Shown here: one piece after another, positions 1-9,612 of the stretch
Layout: each line of letters begins with the position of its first letter
Numbering within the stretch: the first letter of the stretch is position 1
NCBI RefSeq assembly: GCF_001423585.1
Contig: NZ_LMOP01000008.1
Coordinates: 953-64,952 of the forward strand
Length of the DNA: 64,000 bases
Direction: 5' to 3'
DNA from: Xanthomonas sp. Leaf148
Lineage (GTDB): Bacteria > Pseudomonadota > Gammaproteobacteria > Xanthomonadales > Xanthomonadaceae
Notes under the pieces: generated by a model
Seen by the model: only the letters and a program-made list of their open reading frames with translations
Told to the model about the DNA's origin: nothing
The model's database searches: none
Position numbers and translations under genes: made by a program

Positions 1-215
1 GTGCCCGGGCCGAACGGATCGGCGCCGTTGCCGCAGAAGCTGTGCCAGTAGGCCACGGCAAAGCGCAGATGCTCGGCCATGGTCTTGTCGCCGATTTTCT
101 TATTGGCGTCGTAGACCTTGAACGCGAGCGGGTTGTCGGAGTCGCGGCCTTCGAAGCCGATCTTGCCGATGCCGGGGAAATATTCCTTCGCGCCGATGAA
201 AACGGTGTTGCTCAT
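1..215 (-). CDS. xylA: xylose isomerase (N-terminal part, runs off window)
   Basis: Xylose isomerase converts D-xylose to D-xylulose in the cytoplasm. Only the first 71 residues are in the window. They begin [20 protein letters not shown] and continue with the family stretch [20 protein letters not shown], which is diagnostic of bacterial XylA. The start is the ATG at 213-215, preceded on the minus strand by a good GCAGGAG ribosome site. The catalytic and metal-binding residues lie beyond the left edge. An exact xyl-box stands about 155 bases upstream, so xylose induction through XylR is likely. The rest of the xylose operon would lie to the left of the window. Confidence 0.93.
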   Translation of the reverse strand, partial: MSNTVFIGAKEYFPGIGKIGFEGRDSDNPLAFKVYDANKKIGDKTMAEHLRFAVAYWHSFCGNGADPFGPG

Positions 216-368
216 GGGGTGGACTCCTGCAAAAAGGGGGGCGTCACGGGGGAGAGGGATGGCATCAACACACAGCAGTAATGGAACGCGCAACGGCCGG
301 TGGCGCCGCGTCGCTGCAGCACATACCGTCGGTCTGTGCGTGCGTGTTCTGCTTCGCAACCCAAAAAA

Positions 369-382
369 TGTTAGCGCTACCA
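369..382 (-). promoter_or_regulatory. xyl-box, predicted XylR operator
   Basis: Read on the minus strand the bases are TGGTAGCGCTAACA, the xyl-box motif reported for XylR-controlled genes in Xanthomonas. It lies 154 bases upstream of the xylA start in the same orientation. The match is exact; the regulatory role is taken from the literature on the genus, not shown here. Confidence 0.85.
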
Positions 383-561
383 AAAAGCCGAATGAAAAAA
401 GCCGCGCCATACAGCGAAGCCCAAGGTGTCATGCCGATCCCAGCTGAAACGGTCCTGCGGACTTTACCCAGCCCGCCGCCGAAAGGCTTGCTGCGCTGCG
501 AGATGCGGACTGTTCCGTGGCAGCCGGATGTGGGGATGCCGGTGATGTGCGTTGGCGTGCT

Positions 562-729
562 GCCCTCACCCGCCCTTCGGGCACCCTCTCCCGCGTGCGG
601 GAGAGGGGACCAGCAGGAGAGGTCACTGCCGGGGGATGGCTAGGTGGGAGGCGCTCCCCCGTAGACGAGGGCTTGCTCCCTTCCCCCGTGTACGGGGGAA
701 GGTGCCCGAAGGGCGGATGGGGGCGGCCA
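562..729. repeat. pair of interspersed palindromic repeats, opposite orientation
   Basis: Two copies of the short genus-typical intergenic palindrome lie at 562-606 and 679-729. Each combines an inverted stem of the type CTCTCCCGC/GCGGGAGAG with CCGCCCTTCGGGCACC or its reverse complement. They face each other between xylA and ttcA. Apart from the xyl-box, the remainder of 216-774 shows no credible gene. Confidence 0.8.
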
Positions 730-774
730 CCGCAGGCACGACCCAATCCTCCGGGCAGCTACAATGGGCGGCTT

Positions 775-1689
775 ATGACCGCTGTCCTGCCGCTGCCGCA
801 ACCCCTGGCCGACCCCGCGCCGCGCGACCCGCGCCAGCGGTTGCAGCGTGAGCAGCTGCGCCTGGGCAAACGGCTGCAACGCCAGGTGGGCCAGGCGATC
901 GCCGATTTCGGCATGATCGCCGCCGGCGACAAGATCATGGTGTGCCTGTCCGGCGGCAAGGACAGCTACACCTTGCTGGACATGCTGTTGCACCTGCAGC
1001 GCAAGGCGCCGGTGCCGTTCACCTTGGTGGCGGTGAATCTGGATCAGAAACAGCCCGACTTCCCCGCCCATGTGCTGCCGGCCTACCTGCGCGAGCTGGG
1101 CGTGCCATTCGACATCGTCGAGCAAGACACCTACTCGGTGGTCAGCCGGGTGATTCCGGCCGGCAAGACCCTGTGTTCGTTGTGCTCGCGGCTGCGGCGC
1201 GGCGCGCTGTATGCCTATGCGCAAGCGCATGGGGTGACCAAGATCGCGCTCGGCCATCACCGCGACGACATCGTCGCCACGTTCTTCATGAATCTGTTTC
1301 ACCACGCGCGGCTGGCCGCAATGGCGCCCAAGCTGCGCAGCGACGACGGTGCGCATGTGGTGATCCGCCCGCTGGCCTATGTGCGCGAGGCCGACATCGC
1401 CGAGTACGCGCAGGCGCGGCAGTTTCCGATCATCCCGTGCAACCTGTGCGGCAGCCAGGAAAACCTGCAGCGCCAGCAGGTTGGCCGCATGCTGCAGCAG
1501 TGGGATCACGAGCAGCCCGGCCGGGTCGAGCAGATTGCGCGCGCGCTCGGCGACGTGCGCCCCGAGCAACTGGCCGACCGCACGCTGTTCGATTTTATGA
1601 CTTTGGGCCGTGCGCCCGACACCGCCGCATCCGCGCACGATTCCACCGCCTGGTTCGCCACTGGCGATACCACACACGACAGCGACTGA
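775..1689 (+). CDS. ttcA: tRNA 2-thiocytidine(32) synthetase TtcA
   Basis: TtcA adds sulfur to cytidine 32 of certain tRNAs, using ATP to activate the base and an iron-sulfur cluster. The 304-residue product has the PP-loop SGGKDS at residues 59-64 and the two CxxC pairs of the TtcA group at C134/C137 and C222/C225, which hold the cluster. Length is normal for the family. An open frame extends upstream to 517 through the palindromic repeats, but the ATG at 775 begins the conserved protein. It is a single gene; rdgC follows 60 bases later on the same strand. Confidence 0.95.
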   Translation: MTAVLPLPQPLADPAPRDPRQRLQREQLRLGKRLQRQVGQAIADFGMIAAGDKIMVCLSGGKDSYTLLDMLLHLQRKAPVPFTLVAVNLDQKQPDFPAHVLPAYLRELGVPFDIVEQDTYSVVSRVIPAGKTLCSLCSRLRRGALYAYAQAHGVTKIALGHHRDDIVATFFMNLFHHARLAAMAPKLRSDDGAHVVIRPLAYVREADIAEYAQARQFPIIPCNLCGSQENLQRQQVGRMLQQWDHEQPGRVEQIARALGDVRPEQLADRTLFDFMTLGRAPDTAASAHDSTAWFATGDTTHDSD

Positions 1690-1749
1690 CGCGCCCACCC
1701 GGTCGCCGTCGGTCTTCCACCTCCACGTTTCTCTTCTTCGGTCTTACGC

Positions 1750-2655
1750 ATGTTCTTTCGCAATCTCACCCTGTTCCGTTTTCCCACCACGCTGAATTTT
1801 TCCGAGATCGAGACGCTGCTGCCGCAGGTGCAGCTCAAGCCGGTCGGCCCGCTGGAAATGAGTTCGCGCGGTTTCATTTCGCCATTCGGCCGCGACGAAC
1901 AGGAAGTGCTCTCGCACCGCCTGGAAGAGTTCTTGTGGCTCACCATCGGTGGCGAGGACAAGATCCTGCCTGGCGCGGTGGTCAACGACCTGCTCGAGCG
2001 CAAGGTCGCCGAGATCGAAGAGAAGGAAGGCCGCCGCCCGGGTGGCAAGGCCCGCAAGCGCCTCAAGGACGATCTGATCCATGAGCTGCTGCCGCGCGCC
2101 TTCGTCAAGAGCTCGCGCACCGACGCGATTCTGGACCTGCAAAACGGCTACATCGCGGTCAACACCTCCAGCCGCAAGAGCGGCGAGAACGTGATGAGCG
2201 AGATCCGCGGCGCGCTCGGCAGCTTTCCGGCGTTGCCGTTGAATGCCGAAGTCGCACCGCGCGCCATCCTCACCGGCTGGATTGCCGGCGAGCCGCTGCC
2301 CGAAGGCCTGAGCCTGGGCGAAGAGTGCGAAATGAAGGACCCCATCGAAGGCGGCGCGGTGGTCAAGTGCCAGCATCAGGAACTGCGCGGCGACGAAATC
2401 GACAAGCATCTGGAGGCCGGCAAGCAGGTCACCAAGCTGGCGTTGGTGCTGGACGACAATCTGTCGTTCGTGCTCGGCGACGATCTGGTGATCCGCAAGC
2501 TCAAGTTCCTCGACGGCGCCCTGGACCAGCTCGAACACAGCGACGACGACGGCGCACGTGCCGAACTCGATGCGCGCTTTGCATTGATGAGCGCGGAAAT
2601 CCGCCGGTTGTTCCTGCTGCTGGAAACCGCGCTGAAGTTGAGCAAGGCGGAGTAA
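1750..2655 (+). CDS. rdgC: recombination-associated protein RdgC
   Basis: RdgC is a nucleoid-associated, ring-forming DNA-binding protein that limits RecA filament use. The 301-residue product matches the family length, and its N-terminus (MFFRNLTLFRFP) and the following LKPVGPLEMSSRGFISPFG block are typical of RdgC. The start ATG at 1750 is the first in frame after the ttcA stop. No signal peptide or membrane segment is present. Confidence 0.95.
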   Translation: MFFRNLTLFRFPTTLNFSEIETLLPQVQLKPVGPLEMSSRGFISPFGRDEQEVLSHRLEEFLWLTIGGEDKILPGAVVNDLLERKVAEIEEKEGRRPGGKARKRLKDDLIHELLPRAFVKSSRTDAILDLQNGYIAVNTSSRKSGENVMSEIRGALGSFPALPLNAEVAPRAILTGWIAGEPLPEGLSLGEECEMKDPIEGGAVVKCQHQELRGDEIDKHLEAGKQVTKLALVLDDNLSFVLGDDLVIRKLKFLDGALDQLEHSDDDGARAELDARFALMSAEIRRLFLLLETALKLSKAE

Positions 2656-2937
2656 TCCGTACGACGCCAGCCGCAGTTGTCAGCGCGGCTGGCGCTGCAT
2701 CCCAGCGTGCGGCGGATGCCTCGCGCACCGGTTCGCACTGCGTGGCACGCAGTGCGCTGACCGCACCGCGTGCGCATCCGGTGCCTGGCATTCTGCGCTG
2801 CAGGCGTGTCATGCAGACGGGCAGCCACGGTGTCCACATCGCGTCCGATGCAGGCAGTCATCCGGCCTCACGCACGCATCCATGCCAATGCCTCCGGCGT
2901 CTCACCACCTGACACATCGCAGCGCTATCCTGTGCCC

Positions 2938-3723
2938 ATGTTCAAGCCCGTCCGCCGCCTGATTGCGCCGCCCTCGCAGGTTGTCCAACGCGACTGCGTG
3001 CGCGTGCAACTGGAAGGCCGCGAGATCGATGTGCTGCGCGTGCGCGACTCACGCGCGCGGCGCATCAAACTCAGTGTCGACGAACGCGGTGCGCGGCTCA
3101 CCTTGCCGCTGCGGGCCAGCCTGATCTCCGGCGAACGGTTCCTGCATGCGCATCTGGATTGGCTGAGCACGCAGTTGTCGCGGTACCAGCAGGTCGATGC
3201 GTTTCCTGCATTGGAACGCGGTGTGCCCGGGCTGCTGCCGTTGCGTGGCGTCTTGCTGCCGCTGCACTGGCACGAGGGCCGTTACACGCGCATCGAAGTC
3301 GATGAGGCTGGCGCGCATTTCCACGTGCCGTCCCGGTTGGGCGACGCCGGTCTGCGTCGCACGCTGAAGGAATTCTATGAAGCGCAGGCACGCGCCGACG
3401 TCGGCCGCTGGTTGCCCACCTATCTGCCCGGCTTGCCGCGTCCGCCCACGCGTCTGCGGCTCAAGGTGATGTCGTCGCAATGGGGCTCGCTCGCGCCGGA
3501 TGGCTCGATGGCGCTGGATCTGGCGCTAGTCCTCGGGCGCCCGTCGGCGTTCGAATACGTGCTGGTGCACGAGCTCTGCCATCTGCTGCAGGCCAATCAC
3601 TCGCCCGCGTTCTGGGCCGAAGTGGAACACCGCTTCCCCGCCTGGCGCGACGAGCGCAGCTACTTCCACGAACACGGCCGCCAACTCAAGGCCCAGCTAC
3701 GGCGGTTGTTGCAGGGCGAGTGA
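2938..3723 (+). CDS. YgjP-like (DUF45) zinc metalloprotease
   Basis: The 261-residue protein carries the zincin motif HELCH at residues 211-215 within VLVHELCHLLQANHSPAFW, and the upstream MSSQWGSLAPDG block of the M48-related YgjP/DUF45 family (the family annotated as metal-dependent hydrolase). Two histidines and a downstream acidic residue should bind zinc. The frame is open back to 2770, but the conserved protein starts at the ATG at 2938 (MFKPVRRLI). The substrate is unknown. No signal peptide is seen, so it is probably cytoplasmic. Confidence 0.85.
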   Translation: MFKPVRRLIAPPSQVVQRDCVRVQLEGREIDVLRVRDSRARRIKLSVDERGARLTLPLRASLISGERFLHAHLDWLSTQLSRYQQVDAFPALERGVPGLLPLRGVLLPLHWHEGRYTRIEVDEAGAHFHVPSRLGDAGLRRTLKEFYEAQARADVGRWLPTYLPGLPRPPTRLRLKVMSSQWGSLAPDGSMALDLALVLGRPSAFEYVLVHELCHLLQANHSPAFWAEVEHRFPAWRDERSYFHEHGRQLKAQLRRLLQGE

Positions 3724-3847
3724 CGCACACGTCGTTGCGGAAATCACGCCTGCCGCAGCCGCGGCAATCATCAGTACGCGTGTTGAATCCCGCAATGGCT
3801 CAGCAACAGGGCCGCCGCCTGCCGATCACGCGTGATGGCACTCTTGG

Positions 3848-4135
3848 TTAGCGCCACGCGTACGACGCAGCCCTGGCAAGTTGCCGGCAGGCCTGCGCTG
3901 ACAACCACGCAAAGTGCGATGTCAGCGCACTCTCCGCTGCCGCCGCGCCTGCATCCAGCGTGCCACCCGACGTCCAGTGCTCGGCGTGACACGCCATTGA
4001 CCACACCTGCTGCAACAGCAGGCGATCATCGGCAGTCAAGTGTGGCGTCGCGTGCACCGTGTCGAAAAACGTCCACGGCGCGTTCCATAGAGCGAAGGAT
4101 TCAATCGCAGTGACCACACGGATGGGATCTGCCAT
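3848..4135 (-). CDS. small hypothetical protein
   Basis: A 95-residue cytoplasmic protein with no signal peptide or membrane segment. It begins MADPIRVVTAIESFALWNAP, is rich in Trp, His and Ala and contains two cysteines. I do not recognise the family. It lies alone between the metalloprotease on the plus strand and the hydrolase-hemH pair on the minus strand. Codon use looks like its neighbours, which supports a real gene. Confidence 0.6.
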   Translation of the reverse strand: MADPIRVVTAIESFALWNAPWTFFDTVHATPHLTADDRLLLQQVWSMACHAEHWTSGGTLDAGAAAAESALTSHFAWLSAQACRQLARAASYAWR

Positions 4136-4170
4136 CGCGTCAGCTTATCTGCGTATCGCGCATGCCTGCA

Positions 4171-5037
4171 TCACGGCTGCGGCAGCGTCGCCAAAAACCC
4201 GTTGATCACCGCCGCCACCGCCTGCGGTGCTTCCATATGCACATGGTGGGTGCCGGGCAGCACGTGCAGGCGGGCGTCCGGCACCATAGCCACACGGTGA
4301 TCGCGCAGGGTGTCGGAGAAATACGGCTGCCCCGGCGTGGCGAAGATCGCCTGGGTGGGGCACACGATGGCGGCCAGCAACGCGTCGATCTGCGCTTCGG
4401 TCATGCGGATGGCGGTGGGCAAGGTCAGGCGCGGGTCGGTGCACCAGCTGTAGCCGCCTTCGACCACGCGCAGGCCGCGTTCCACCAGCAAGCGCGCCGC
4501 CGGCTCGGTGAGTTGATTGGCCATCATGCGTGCGCGCACCGGCGCGTCCATCGAGCTGAAGACACGCAGCGGCCGCTGCGGCAGGGTACGGGTCGAGCGC
4601 ACGGAGTCGCGCAGTCGCTCGGCGGTGCTTTCCACCGGTTCGGCCAACGCACCCAGCGCTTCGATCGCCACCAAGGCCTCGATGCGCTCCGGCGCGGCGG
4701 CGGCCATCAGGCTGGCGACGCCGCCACCCAGCGAGTGGCCCAGCAACGTGAAACGGTCCCAACCCAATGCATCGGCCACCTGCAGCAGGTTATGGATTGC
4801 GCTGCTCAGCGTGTATTCCGCAGCCGTCGGCAGCCATGCACTGTGGCCGTGACCGGGCAGGTCGAGCAGCACCAGATCCAGATCGGGCGCGCGCAGATGC
4901 GCACTGAGCGGGACAAAACTGGCGGCGTTGTCGAGCCAGCCGTGCAATGCCAGCACCCGGCGTGGCCCGCGGTCTGTGTTGCGCAAGCCGGTGACACGCC
5001 CGATGGCCAGCTCGCACGCAAACGGCTCCAACCTCAT
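4171..5037 (-). CDS. alpha/beta-fold hydrolase
   Basis: The 288-residue product is a standard alpha/beta hydrolase: oxyanion-loop HGW at 32-34, nucleophile elbow GHSLGG around S102, and a C-terminal GTHHVHME segment that should supply the catalytic His. It resembles esterases of the MEST/serine hydrolase-like type; the substrate is not evident. The ATG at 5035-5037 overlaps the hemH stop as ATGA, so the two genes are translationally coupled. A longer open frame runs back to 5784 but is the shadow of hemH. Confidence 0.88.
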   Translation of the reverse strand: MRLEPFACELAIGRVTGLRNTDRGPRRVLALHGWLDNAASFVPLSAHLRAPDLDLVLLDLPGHGHSAWLPTAAEYTLSSAIHNLLQVADALGWDRFTLLGHSLGGGVASLMAAAAPERIEALVAIEALGALAEPVESTAERLRDSVRSTRTLPQRPLRVFSSMDAPVRARMMANQLTEPAARLLVERGLRVVEGGYSWCTDPRLTLPTAIRMTEAQIDALLAAIVCPTQAIFATPGQPYFSDTLRDHRVAMVPDARLHVLPGTHHVHMEAPQAVAAVINGFLATLPQP

Positions 5038-5990
5038 GCGCGACGCGCCAATGCGGCCAGTGCCTGCGCGTGCGACGGGGCAGCGTTGAGGCAGGGGATG
5101 TAGCTGAGCGTGGCGCCGCGCTCGGCCAGCGTTTCGGCAAAGCCCAGGGCCACTTCTTCCAGCGTCTCGAGACAATCGGTGGCAAAGCCCGGGCACACCA
5201 GATCGAAGCTGCGTACGCCGCCTTCGGCCAGCGCCCACAGCGTCGGTTCGGCATACGGCTGCAGCCAGCGCTCGGCACCGAAGCGCGACTGGTAACCCAT
5301 CTGCCACTCGTCCGGGCCCAGGCCCAATGCGGTCACGATTGCCTGCGCGCTGCGCTCGCATTGCTGCGGATACGGGTCGCCAGCATTGGCCACGCGTTGT
5401 GGCAGGCCGTGGAAGGAAAACATCAGCTTCTCGCTGCGTCCGTGTACCTGCCAGTGCGCGCGGATGGAATCGGCGATCGCCGCCACCCAGCCGGCGTCCT
5501 CGCAATACTCCTGGATCACGGTCACGTCGATCTCCGGTGCGCTGGGCCGCCACGCATCCACCACGTCCTGGATCGAGGCGGTGGTGGTGGTCGAATACTG
5601 CGGATACAGCGGCAACACCACGATGCGCTTGATGCCGCGCGCGCGCAGGGCATCGAGCGTCTTGCGCAGGGCCGGTTCGCCATAACGCATGGCCCATTCC
5701 ACCTGCCAGTCGGGCATCGCGTCCTTCAAGCCATCGGCCAAGCGGCGGGTGTACACCGCCAGCGGCGAGCCGTCGGGCAGCCACACTTTGGCGTATTTTT
5801 CCGCCGACTTGGGTCCGCGGATTGGCAGGATCACCCCGTACAGCAGTGGCTTCCAGAACAGCGGCGGGATCGCGACCACCCGGCGGTCGCTGAGGAACTC
5901 GGCCAGGTAGCGGCGCACGGCCGGGGCGGTCGGCGATTCGGGGGTGCCGAGGTTGACGACCAGCAGGGCGGTATCGGAGGTGGTGTTCAT
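5034..5990 (-). CDS. hemH: ferrochelatase
   Basis: HemH inserts ferrous iron into protoporphyrin IX, the last step of heme synthesis. The 318-residue product starts [17 protein letters not shown] and holds the ferrochelatase signature with catalytic His194 in FSFHGLPQR. The later [11 protein letters not shown] and [13 protein letters not shown] blocks are also typical. The start at 5990 is preferred; an ATG three codons upstream (5999) is possible. It forms a two-gene unit with the downstream hydrolase (4-base overlap). Confidence 0.95.
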   Translation of the reverse strand: MNTTSDTALLVVNLGTPESPTAPAVRRYLAEFLSDRRVVAIPPLFWKPLLYGVILPIRGPKSAEKYAKVWLPDGSPLAVYTRRLADGLKDAMPDWQVEWAMRYGEPALRKTLDALRARGIKRIVVLPLYPQYSTTTTASIQDVVDAWRPSAPEIDVTVIQEYCEDAGWVAAIADSIRAHWQVHGRSEKLMFSFHGLPQRVANAGDPYPQQCERSAQAIVTALGLGPDEWQMGYQSRFGAERWLQPYAEPTLWALAEGGVRSFDLVCPGFATDCLETLEEVALGFAETLAERGATLSYIPCLNAAPSHAQALAALARRA

Positions 5991-6151
5991 GCGCGCCATT
6001 CTGGCAGAGCCGGGCAGGACTGCCGAGGACAGCGCATCAATCGTCCCGATCTGCGCCGTCTTGCCGCCGGATGCGCTCACCACCGATTCATTGCACCAGC
6101 ACTAACGTCGCGGCATTGCTATCTTTGACGGATCGTCCTTTGGAGCTTGTC

Positions 6152-7057
6152 ATGCCTCGTTTGTCGCGTCTGGCCCTGTTGTTGTCGCTGACCTTCGCCG
6201 CCGGCCACGCCGTCGCCGGCCCGGAAGAGGACCAGCGTGCGCGTAACGCAGTGCGGGTGCTCAACGAGATAATGAAAATTCCCGAGCAGTCCATCCCGGA
6301 CAAACTGCTCGACGAGGCGCGCGCCATCGTGGTCATCCCCGACACGCTCAAGGCCGGCCTGGTGATCGGCGGCCGCCGCGGCCACGGTCTGATGTCGATG
6401 AAGAACGCCGACGGCAGCTGGTCGCAGCCGGTGTTCGTCAAGCTCACCGGCGGCAGCATCGGCTTCCAGGCCGGCGTGCAGTCCTCCGACGTGGTGCTGG
6501 TGTTCCGCAACGACCGCAGCCTGGACAACATCGTCAACGGCAAGTTCACCCTCGGCGCCGATGCCGGCGTGGCCGCAGGCCCGGTGGGTCGCAACGCCGC
6601 TGCCGCCACCGATGGCCAACTCAAGGCCGAAATCTGGTCGTGGTCGCGCGCCCGCGGCCTGTTCGCCGGCGTGGCGCTGGATGGCGCGGTGCTGCAGATC
6701 GACGATGCCGCCGACCTCAACGCTTACGGCGGCGGTGCCACCCCGCGCATGATCTTCGAAGGTCGCACCAACGAGCGCCCGTCCACCGATGTAATCGCCT
6801 TCCGCGACCGTCTGGAAGAGGTCACCTACACCGCGCGCGCCAATCGCAGCAGCGATGGCGACAGCGATGAGACCGCACCGCCACCGCCGGCGCGTGCGCC
6901 AAGCGTTGCCCCGGCAGCGCAATCGGCCCCGCCGCCGCCGGCCAACGAGGCCAGCACGGTCCCGATGCAGCCCAGCACCACGCCGCCTCCGCAGCAGGGG
7001 TTCCAGTCGGTGTCAGATGGCGAAATCCGCACCGAATCACTAGACGGCAACCGCTAA
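6152..7057 (+). CDS. SYLF/Ysc84-domain secreted protein
   Basis: The 301-residue protein has a signal peptide (about residues 1-22, cleavage near AVAG), then a SYLF (DUF500, Ysc84-like) domain to about residue 215. In other organisms this domain binds phosphoinositides or lipid. The signature DTLKAGLVIGGRRGHG and the GFQAGVQSSDVVLVF block are clear. The last 70 residues are low-complexity Pro/Ala/Ser and probably disordered. The start is the ATG at 6152, before the hydrophobic stretch. Location is likely periplasmic; the role in bacteria is not well defined. Confidence 0.85.
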   Translation: MPRLSRLALLLSLTFAAGHAVAGPEEDQRARNAVRVLNEIMKIPEQSIPDKLLDEARAIVVIPDTLKAGLVIGGRRGHGLMSMKNADGSWSQPVFVKLTGGSIGFQAGVQSSDVVLVFRNDRSLDNIVNGKFTLGADAGVAAGPVGRNAAAATDGQLKAEIWSWSRARGLFAGVALDGAVLQIDDAADLNAYGGGATPRMIFEGRTNERPSTDVIAFRDRLEEVTYTARANRSSDGDSDETAPPPPARAPSVAPAAQSAPPPPANEASTVPMQPSTTPPPQQGFQSVSDGEIRTESLDGNR

Positions 7058-7129
7058 GCCGCTGTCATCCCCCTGCGCGGTGCGCTGGGGTATCCTGAGT
7101 CTTCCTTCTTTTCAGCAAGCGAGCAGATC

Positions 7130-7357
7130 ATGGGCGGTTTCAGCATTTGGCACTGGCTGATCGTGCTGGTGATCGTGTTGCTGGTGTTCGGTACCAAGCG
7201 TCTCACCAGCGGTGCCAAGGATCTCGGCAGCGCGGTCAAGGAATTCAAGAAAGGCATGCACGACGAAGACAAGCCGGCCAGCAAGCTCGGCGACGAGTCC
7301 CGCACTGCCGAGCAGGCGCGTGAGGCGCAGGCCGAACGCGACCGCGACGCACGCTGA
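7130..7357 (+). CDS. tatA: Sec-independent translocase subunit TatA
   Basis: A 75-residue protein with one N-terminal membrane helix (about 5-21), the FGTKRLTSG hinge and an amphipathic helix, followed by a charged tail. This is the classical TatA layout. TatA oligomers form the passage for folded proteins with twin-arginine signals. It is the first gene of tatABC, with 15 bases before tatB. Confidence 0.95.
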   Translation: MGGFSIWHWLIVLVIVLLVFGTKRLTSGAKDLGSAVKEFKKGMHDEDKPASKLGDESRTAEQAREAQAERDRDAR

Positions 7358-7372
7358 TCCGGAGCAGCGTCG

Positions 7373-7960
7373 GTGTTTGACATAGGTGTTGGCGAACTGA
7401 CGCTCATTGCGATTGTCGCCTTGGTGGTGCTCGGCCCCGAGCGCCTGCCCAAGGCCGCGCGCTTTGCCGGCTTGTGGGTGCGCCGTGCGCGCATGCAGTG
7501 GGATTCGGTCAAGCAGGAGCTCGAACGCGAGCTGGAAGCCGACGAACTCAAGCGCAGCCTGCAGGACGTGCAGGCCTCGCTGCGCGAAGCCGAAGGGCAG
7601 TTGCGCAACACCCAGCAGCAGGTCGAAGACGGTGCGCGCGGTCTGCATGAGCAGGCACGCGGCCTGCACGACGAGCTCGGCCGCGATATCGACATCCGCA
7701 CCAGCGCCACCCCGGTGGCCGCACCGCTGGAGCTGCCCGCCGATGCGCCGGTGGTGCTAGAGCCGGGCAGCTTGCAGCCGCATGCGCACGTACCGGGGCC
7801 GTCCCCGGTCATCGCCCAGGCGCAGCCGATTGCGCCGGCGCCCCGGCAGACGCTGGTGCCGGCACCGCACGGCAGCCTGGCCTCCACGCCGGTGAACATG
7901 CAGGGCACTACTGCCCCAACGACTGCAGATAGCAGCAGCACCCAGGAGAAGGCGCCTTGA
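7373..7960 (+). CDS. tatB: Sec-independent translocase subunit TatB
   Basis: The 195-residue TatB starts at GTG 7373 (MFDIGVGELTLIAIVALVVL). It has one membrane helix, then the LGPERLPKAAR hinge, a long amphipathic and coiled region to about residue 110, and a Pro/Ala-rich tail. TatB binds TatC to recognise twin-arginine signals. The stop overlaps the tatC start, giving TTGA. Confidence 0.94.
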   Translation: MFDIGVGELTLIAIVALVVLGPERLPKAARFAGLWVRRARMQWDSVKQELERELEADELKRSLQDVQASLREAEGQLRNTQQQVEDGARGLHEQARGLHDELGRDIDIRTSATPVAAPLELPADAPVVLEPGSLQPHAHVPGPSPVIAQAQPIAPAPRQTLVPAPHGSLASTPVNMQGTTAPTTADSSSTQEKAP

Positions 7961-8694
7961 GCCTGTTCGACGACGCACAGGCCGAAAGCAGTCTGATTGA
8001 GCACTTGGTCGAATTACGCGCCCGTCTGGTGCGCGCGCTGATCGGTCTGGGCGTGGTGCTGCTGGCGCTGCTGCCGTTTTCACGCGCGATCTATTCCTGG
8101 CTGGCCGCACCGTTGGTCTCGCAGCTGCCGCTGGGGCAGACCATCGTTGCGGTCAATCCGGCCGGCGCATTCTTCGCCCCGCTCAAGCTCACCTTCTTCG
8201 TGGCGGTGTTCTTCAGCGTGCCGTGGCTGCTGTATCAGGCCTGGGCATTCGTGGCGCCGGGCTTGTATCAGCGCGAGAAGAAACTGGCCTTTCCGTTGCT
8301 GGCCTCGGCGGTGGCGCTGTTCTACATCGGCTGCGCGTTCGCCTACTTCCTGGTGTTGCCGGCGGTGTTCCATTTCCTGACCACGTTCAAGCCGGACGTG
8401 ATCGCGATTACTCCTGACGCCACCTCGTACCTGGACTTCGTGCTGGCGATCTTCTTCGCCTTCGGTGCCAGTTTCGAACTCCCGGTCGCGTTGGTGATCC
8501 TGGTGCTGATGGGCTGGGTCACGCCCAAGCAGCTCAGCGAAGGCCGCGGCTATGCCATCGTCGGCATCTTCATCCTGGCCGCCGTACTCACCCCGCCAGA
8601 CGTGGTCTCGCAGCTGATGCTGGCCATCCCCATGTGCCTGCTTTATGAGCTGGGCATCATCGCCTCGCGGGCTGTGGTGCCGAAGAGCGCTTAG
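7957..8694 (+). CDS. tatC: Sec-independent translocase subunit TatC
   Basis: TatC is the multi-spanning receptor for twin-arginine signal peptides. The 245-residue product has six predicted membrane helices and the family motifs SLIEHLVELRARL near the N-terminus, FVAPGLYQREKK in the middle, and a TPPDVVSQ loop near the end. Translation starts at TTG 7957 inside the tatB stop, so the two subunits are coupled. Length is normal. Confidence 0.96.
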   Translation: MSLFDDAQAESSLIEHLVELRARLVRALIGLGVVLLALLPFSRAIYSWLAAPLVSQLPLGQTIVAVNPAGAFFAPLKLTFFVAVFFSVPWLLYQAWAFVAPGLYQREKKLAFPLLASAVALFYIGCAFAYFLVLPAVFHFLTTFKPDVIAITPDATSYLDFVLAIFFAFGASFELPVALVILVLMGWVTPKQLSEGRGYAIVGIFILAAVLTPPDVVSQLMLAIPMCLLYELGIIASRAVVPKSA

Positions 8695-8718
8695 TCTGCG
8701 CAAAGTCCCCGGGCTGGT

Positions 8719-9319
8719 TTGGGAATGCAGAGAACCGTATCAGAGCAGGTGTTCGAAACCTTCTGCGCGCACCATCGGCTGGACTGTCAGCGAATTGCCG
8801 AGACATCCACCCGCACGCCCGATTATCACGTGTGGCTTGGCAGCACGGTGGTGGCTGTAGAGATCAAGCAGATTGAGAGTACGCGCGGAATCGATCCGGA
8901 TGGCGGATGGTCCAGGACGATCGGTTGGCACGTGCGCCAGAAGATTTCCGAGGCGCGGGCTCAGCTGCGTGTGGCTGCCAGTGCCGGTATGCCGACGGTG
9001 TTGCTGATTCACAACACCGTCGATCCGTTCCAGTTGTTCGGCACCGAACAACACGACTTCCTGAGCGCCATGTATGGCGAGCTGACAGTCCGGATCGATA
9101 CATCCGGAAAGGCGTGCGAGTAGTTTCTACCACGGCCGTCATGCTGCCTTGAGAGAGAACGCCAATACGTCCTTCAGCGGCGTGGGACACCTGCGCGCAA
9201 CGCGCTCCGGTGCAGAGGTGACCGTTTACGAGAACGTGTTTGCTGCGCATGCATTGCCGTTCGGCGAGATACCCGACTGCATTGCGGTCGTTCGCGTGGA
9301 GTTCGACCAGACGGACTGA
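8719..9319 (+). pseudogene. frameshifted gene, possible PD-(D/E)XK-type protein
   Basis: The first frame (8719-9123) gives 134 residues and stops at TAG 9121. A different frame continues with clear protein-like sequence, including SFYHGRHAALRENANTSF and HALPFGEIPDCIAVVRVEFD, to TGA 9317-9319. Removing one base in the AAAGGCG run near 9109 would join the parts into about 199 residues. The N-terminal part has TPDYHVWLG followed by VVAVEIKQIE, the spacing seen in PD-(D/E)XK nuclease folds; this is a motif-level guess. It may be a pseudogene, a sequencing error or programmed frameshifting. Confidence 0.55.
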
Positions 9320-9612
9320 CCGATCGAACATCGTAGGAGCGCACCCGGGCGCGATTGGCGTTCCTCGGAAAGCTTCGTCGCGCCCAGGTGCGCTCCTACG
9401 GTTCTGCGGGATCGGGCGGCAATACATCCGGACGCGAGGGCGGCGTGGGCTCGATCAGGTGGACCGACACTGCGCAGACCGATCGAACGTCGTAGGAGCG
9501 CACCTGGGCGCGACGGGCGTTACCAGGAAGGCCTCGTCGCGCCCAGGTGAGCTCCTACGATCCTGAGGGATCAGGCGGCAAACACATCCGGGCGCGAGGG
9601 CGGGGTGGGCTG
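9318..9612. repeat. tandem duplication of REP palindrome plus gene tail
   Basis: Two units with a period of 159 bases start at 9318 and 9477 with GACCGATCGAAC. Each holds a REP-like palindrome (9332-9400 and 9491-9559; arms CGTAGGAGCGCACC and its complement) followed by about 40 bases that in the second unit form the last codons of the adjacent minus-strand membrane protein gene. In the first unit that tail is duplicated (about 9414-9453) without its stop codon. Confidence 0.8.

Noticed and set aside
640-1698. Long open frame on the minus strand over ttcA
   Set aside because: It is the antisense shadow of ttcA in high-GC DNA; composition is Gln/His/Arg-rich with no recognisable motif.
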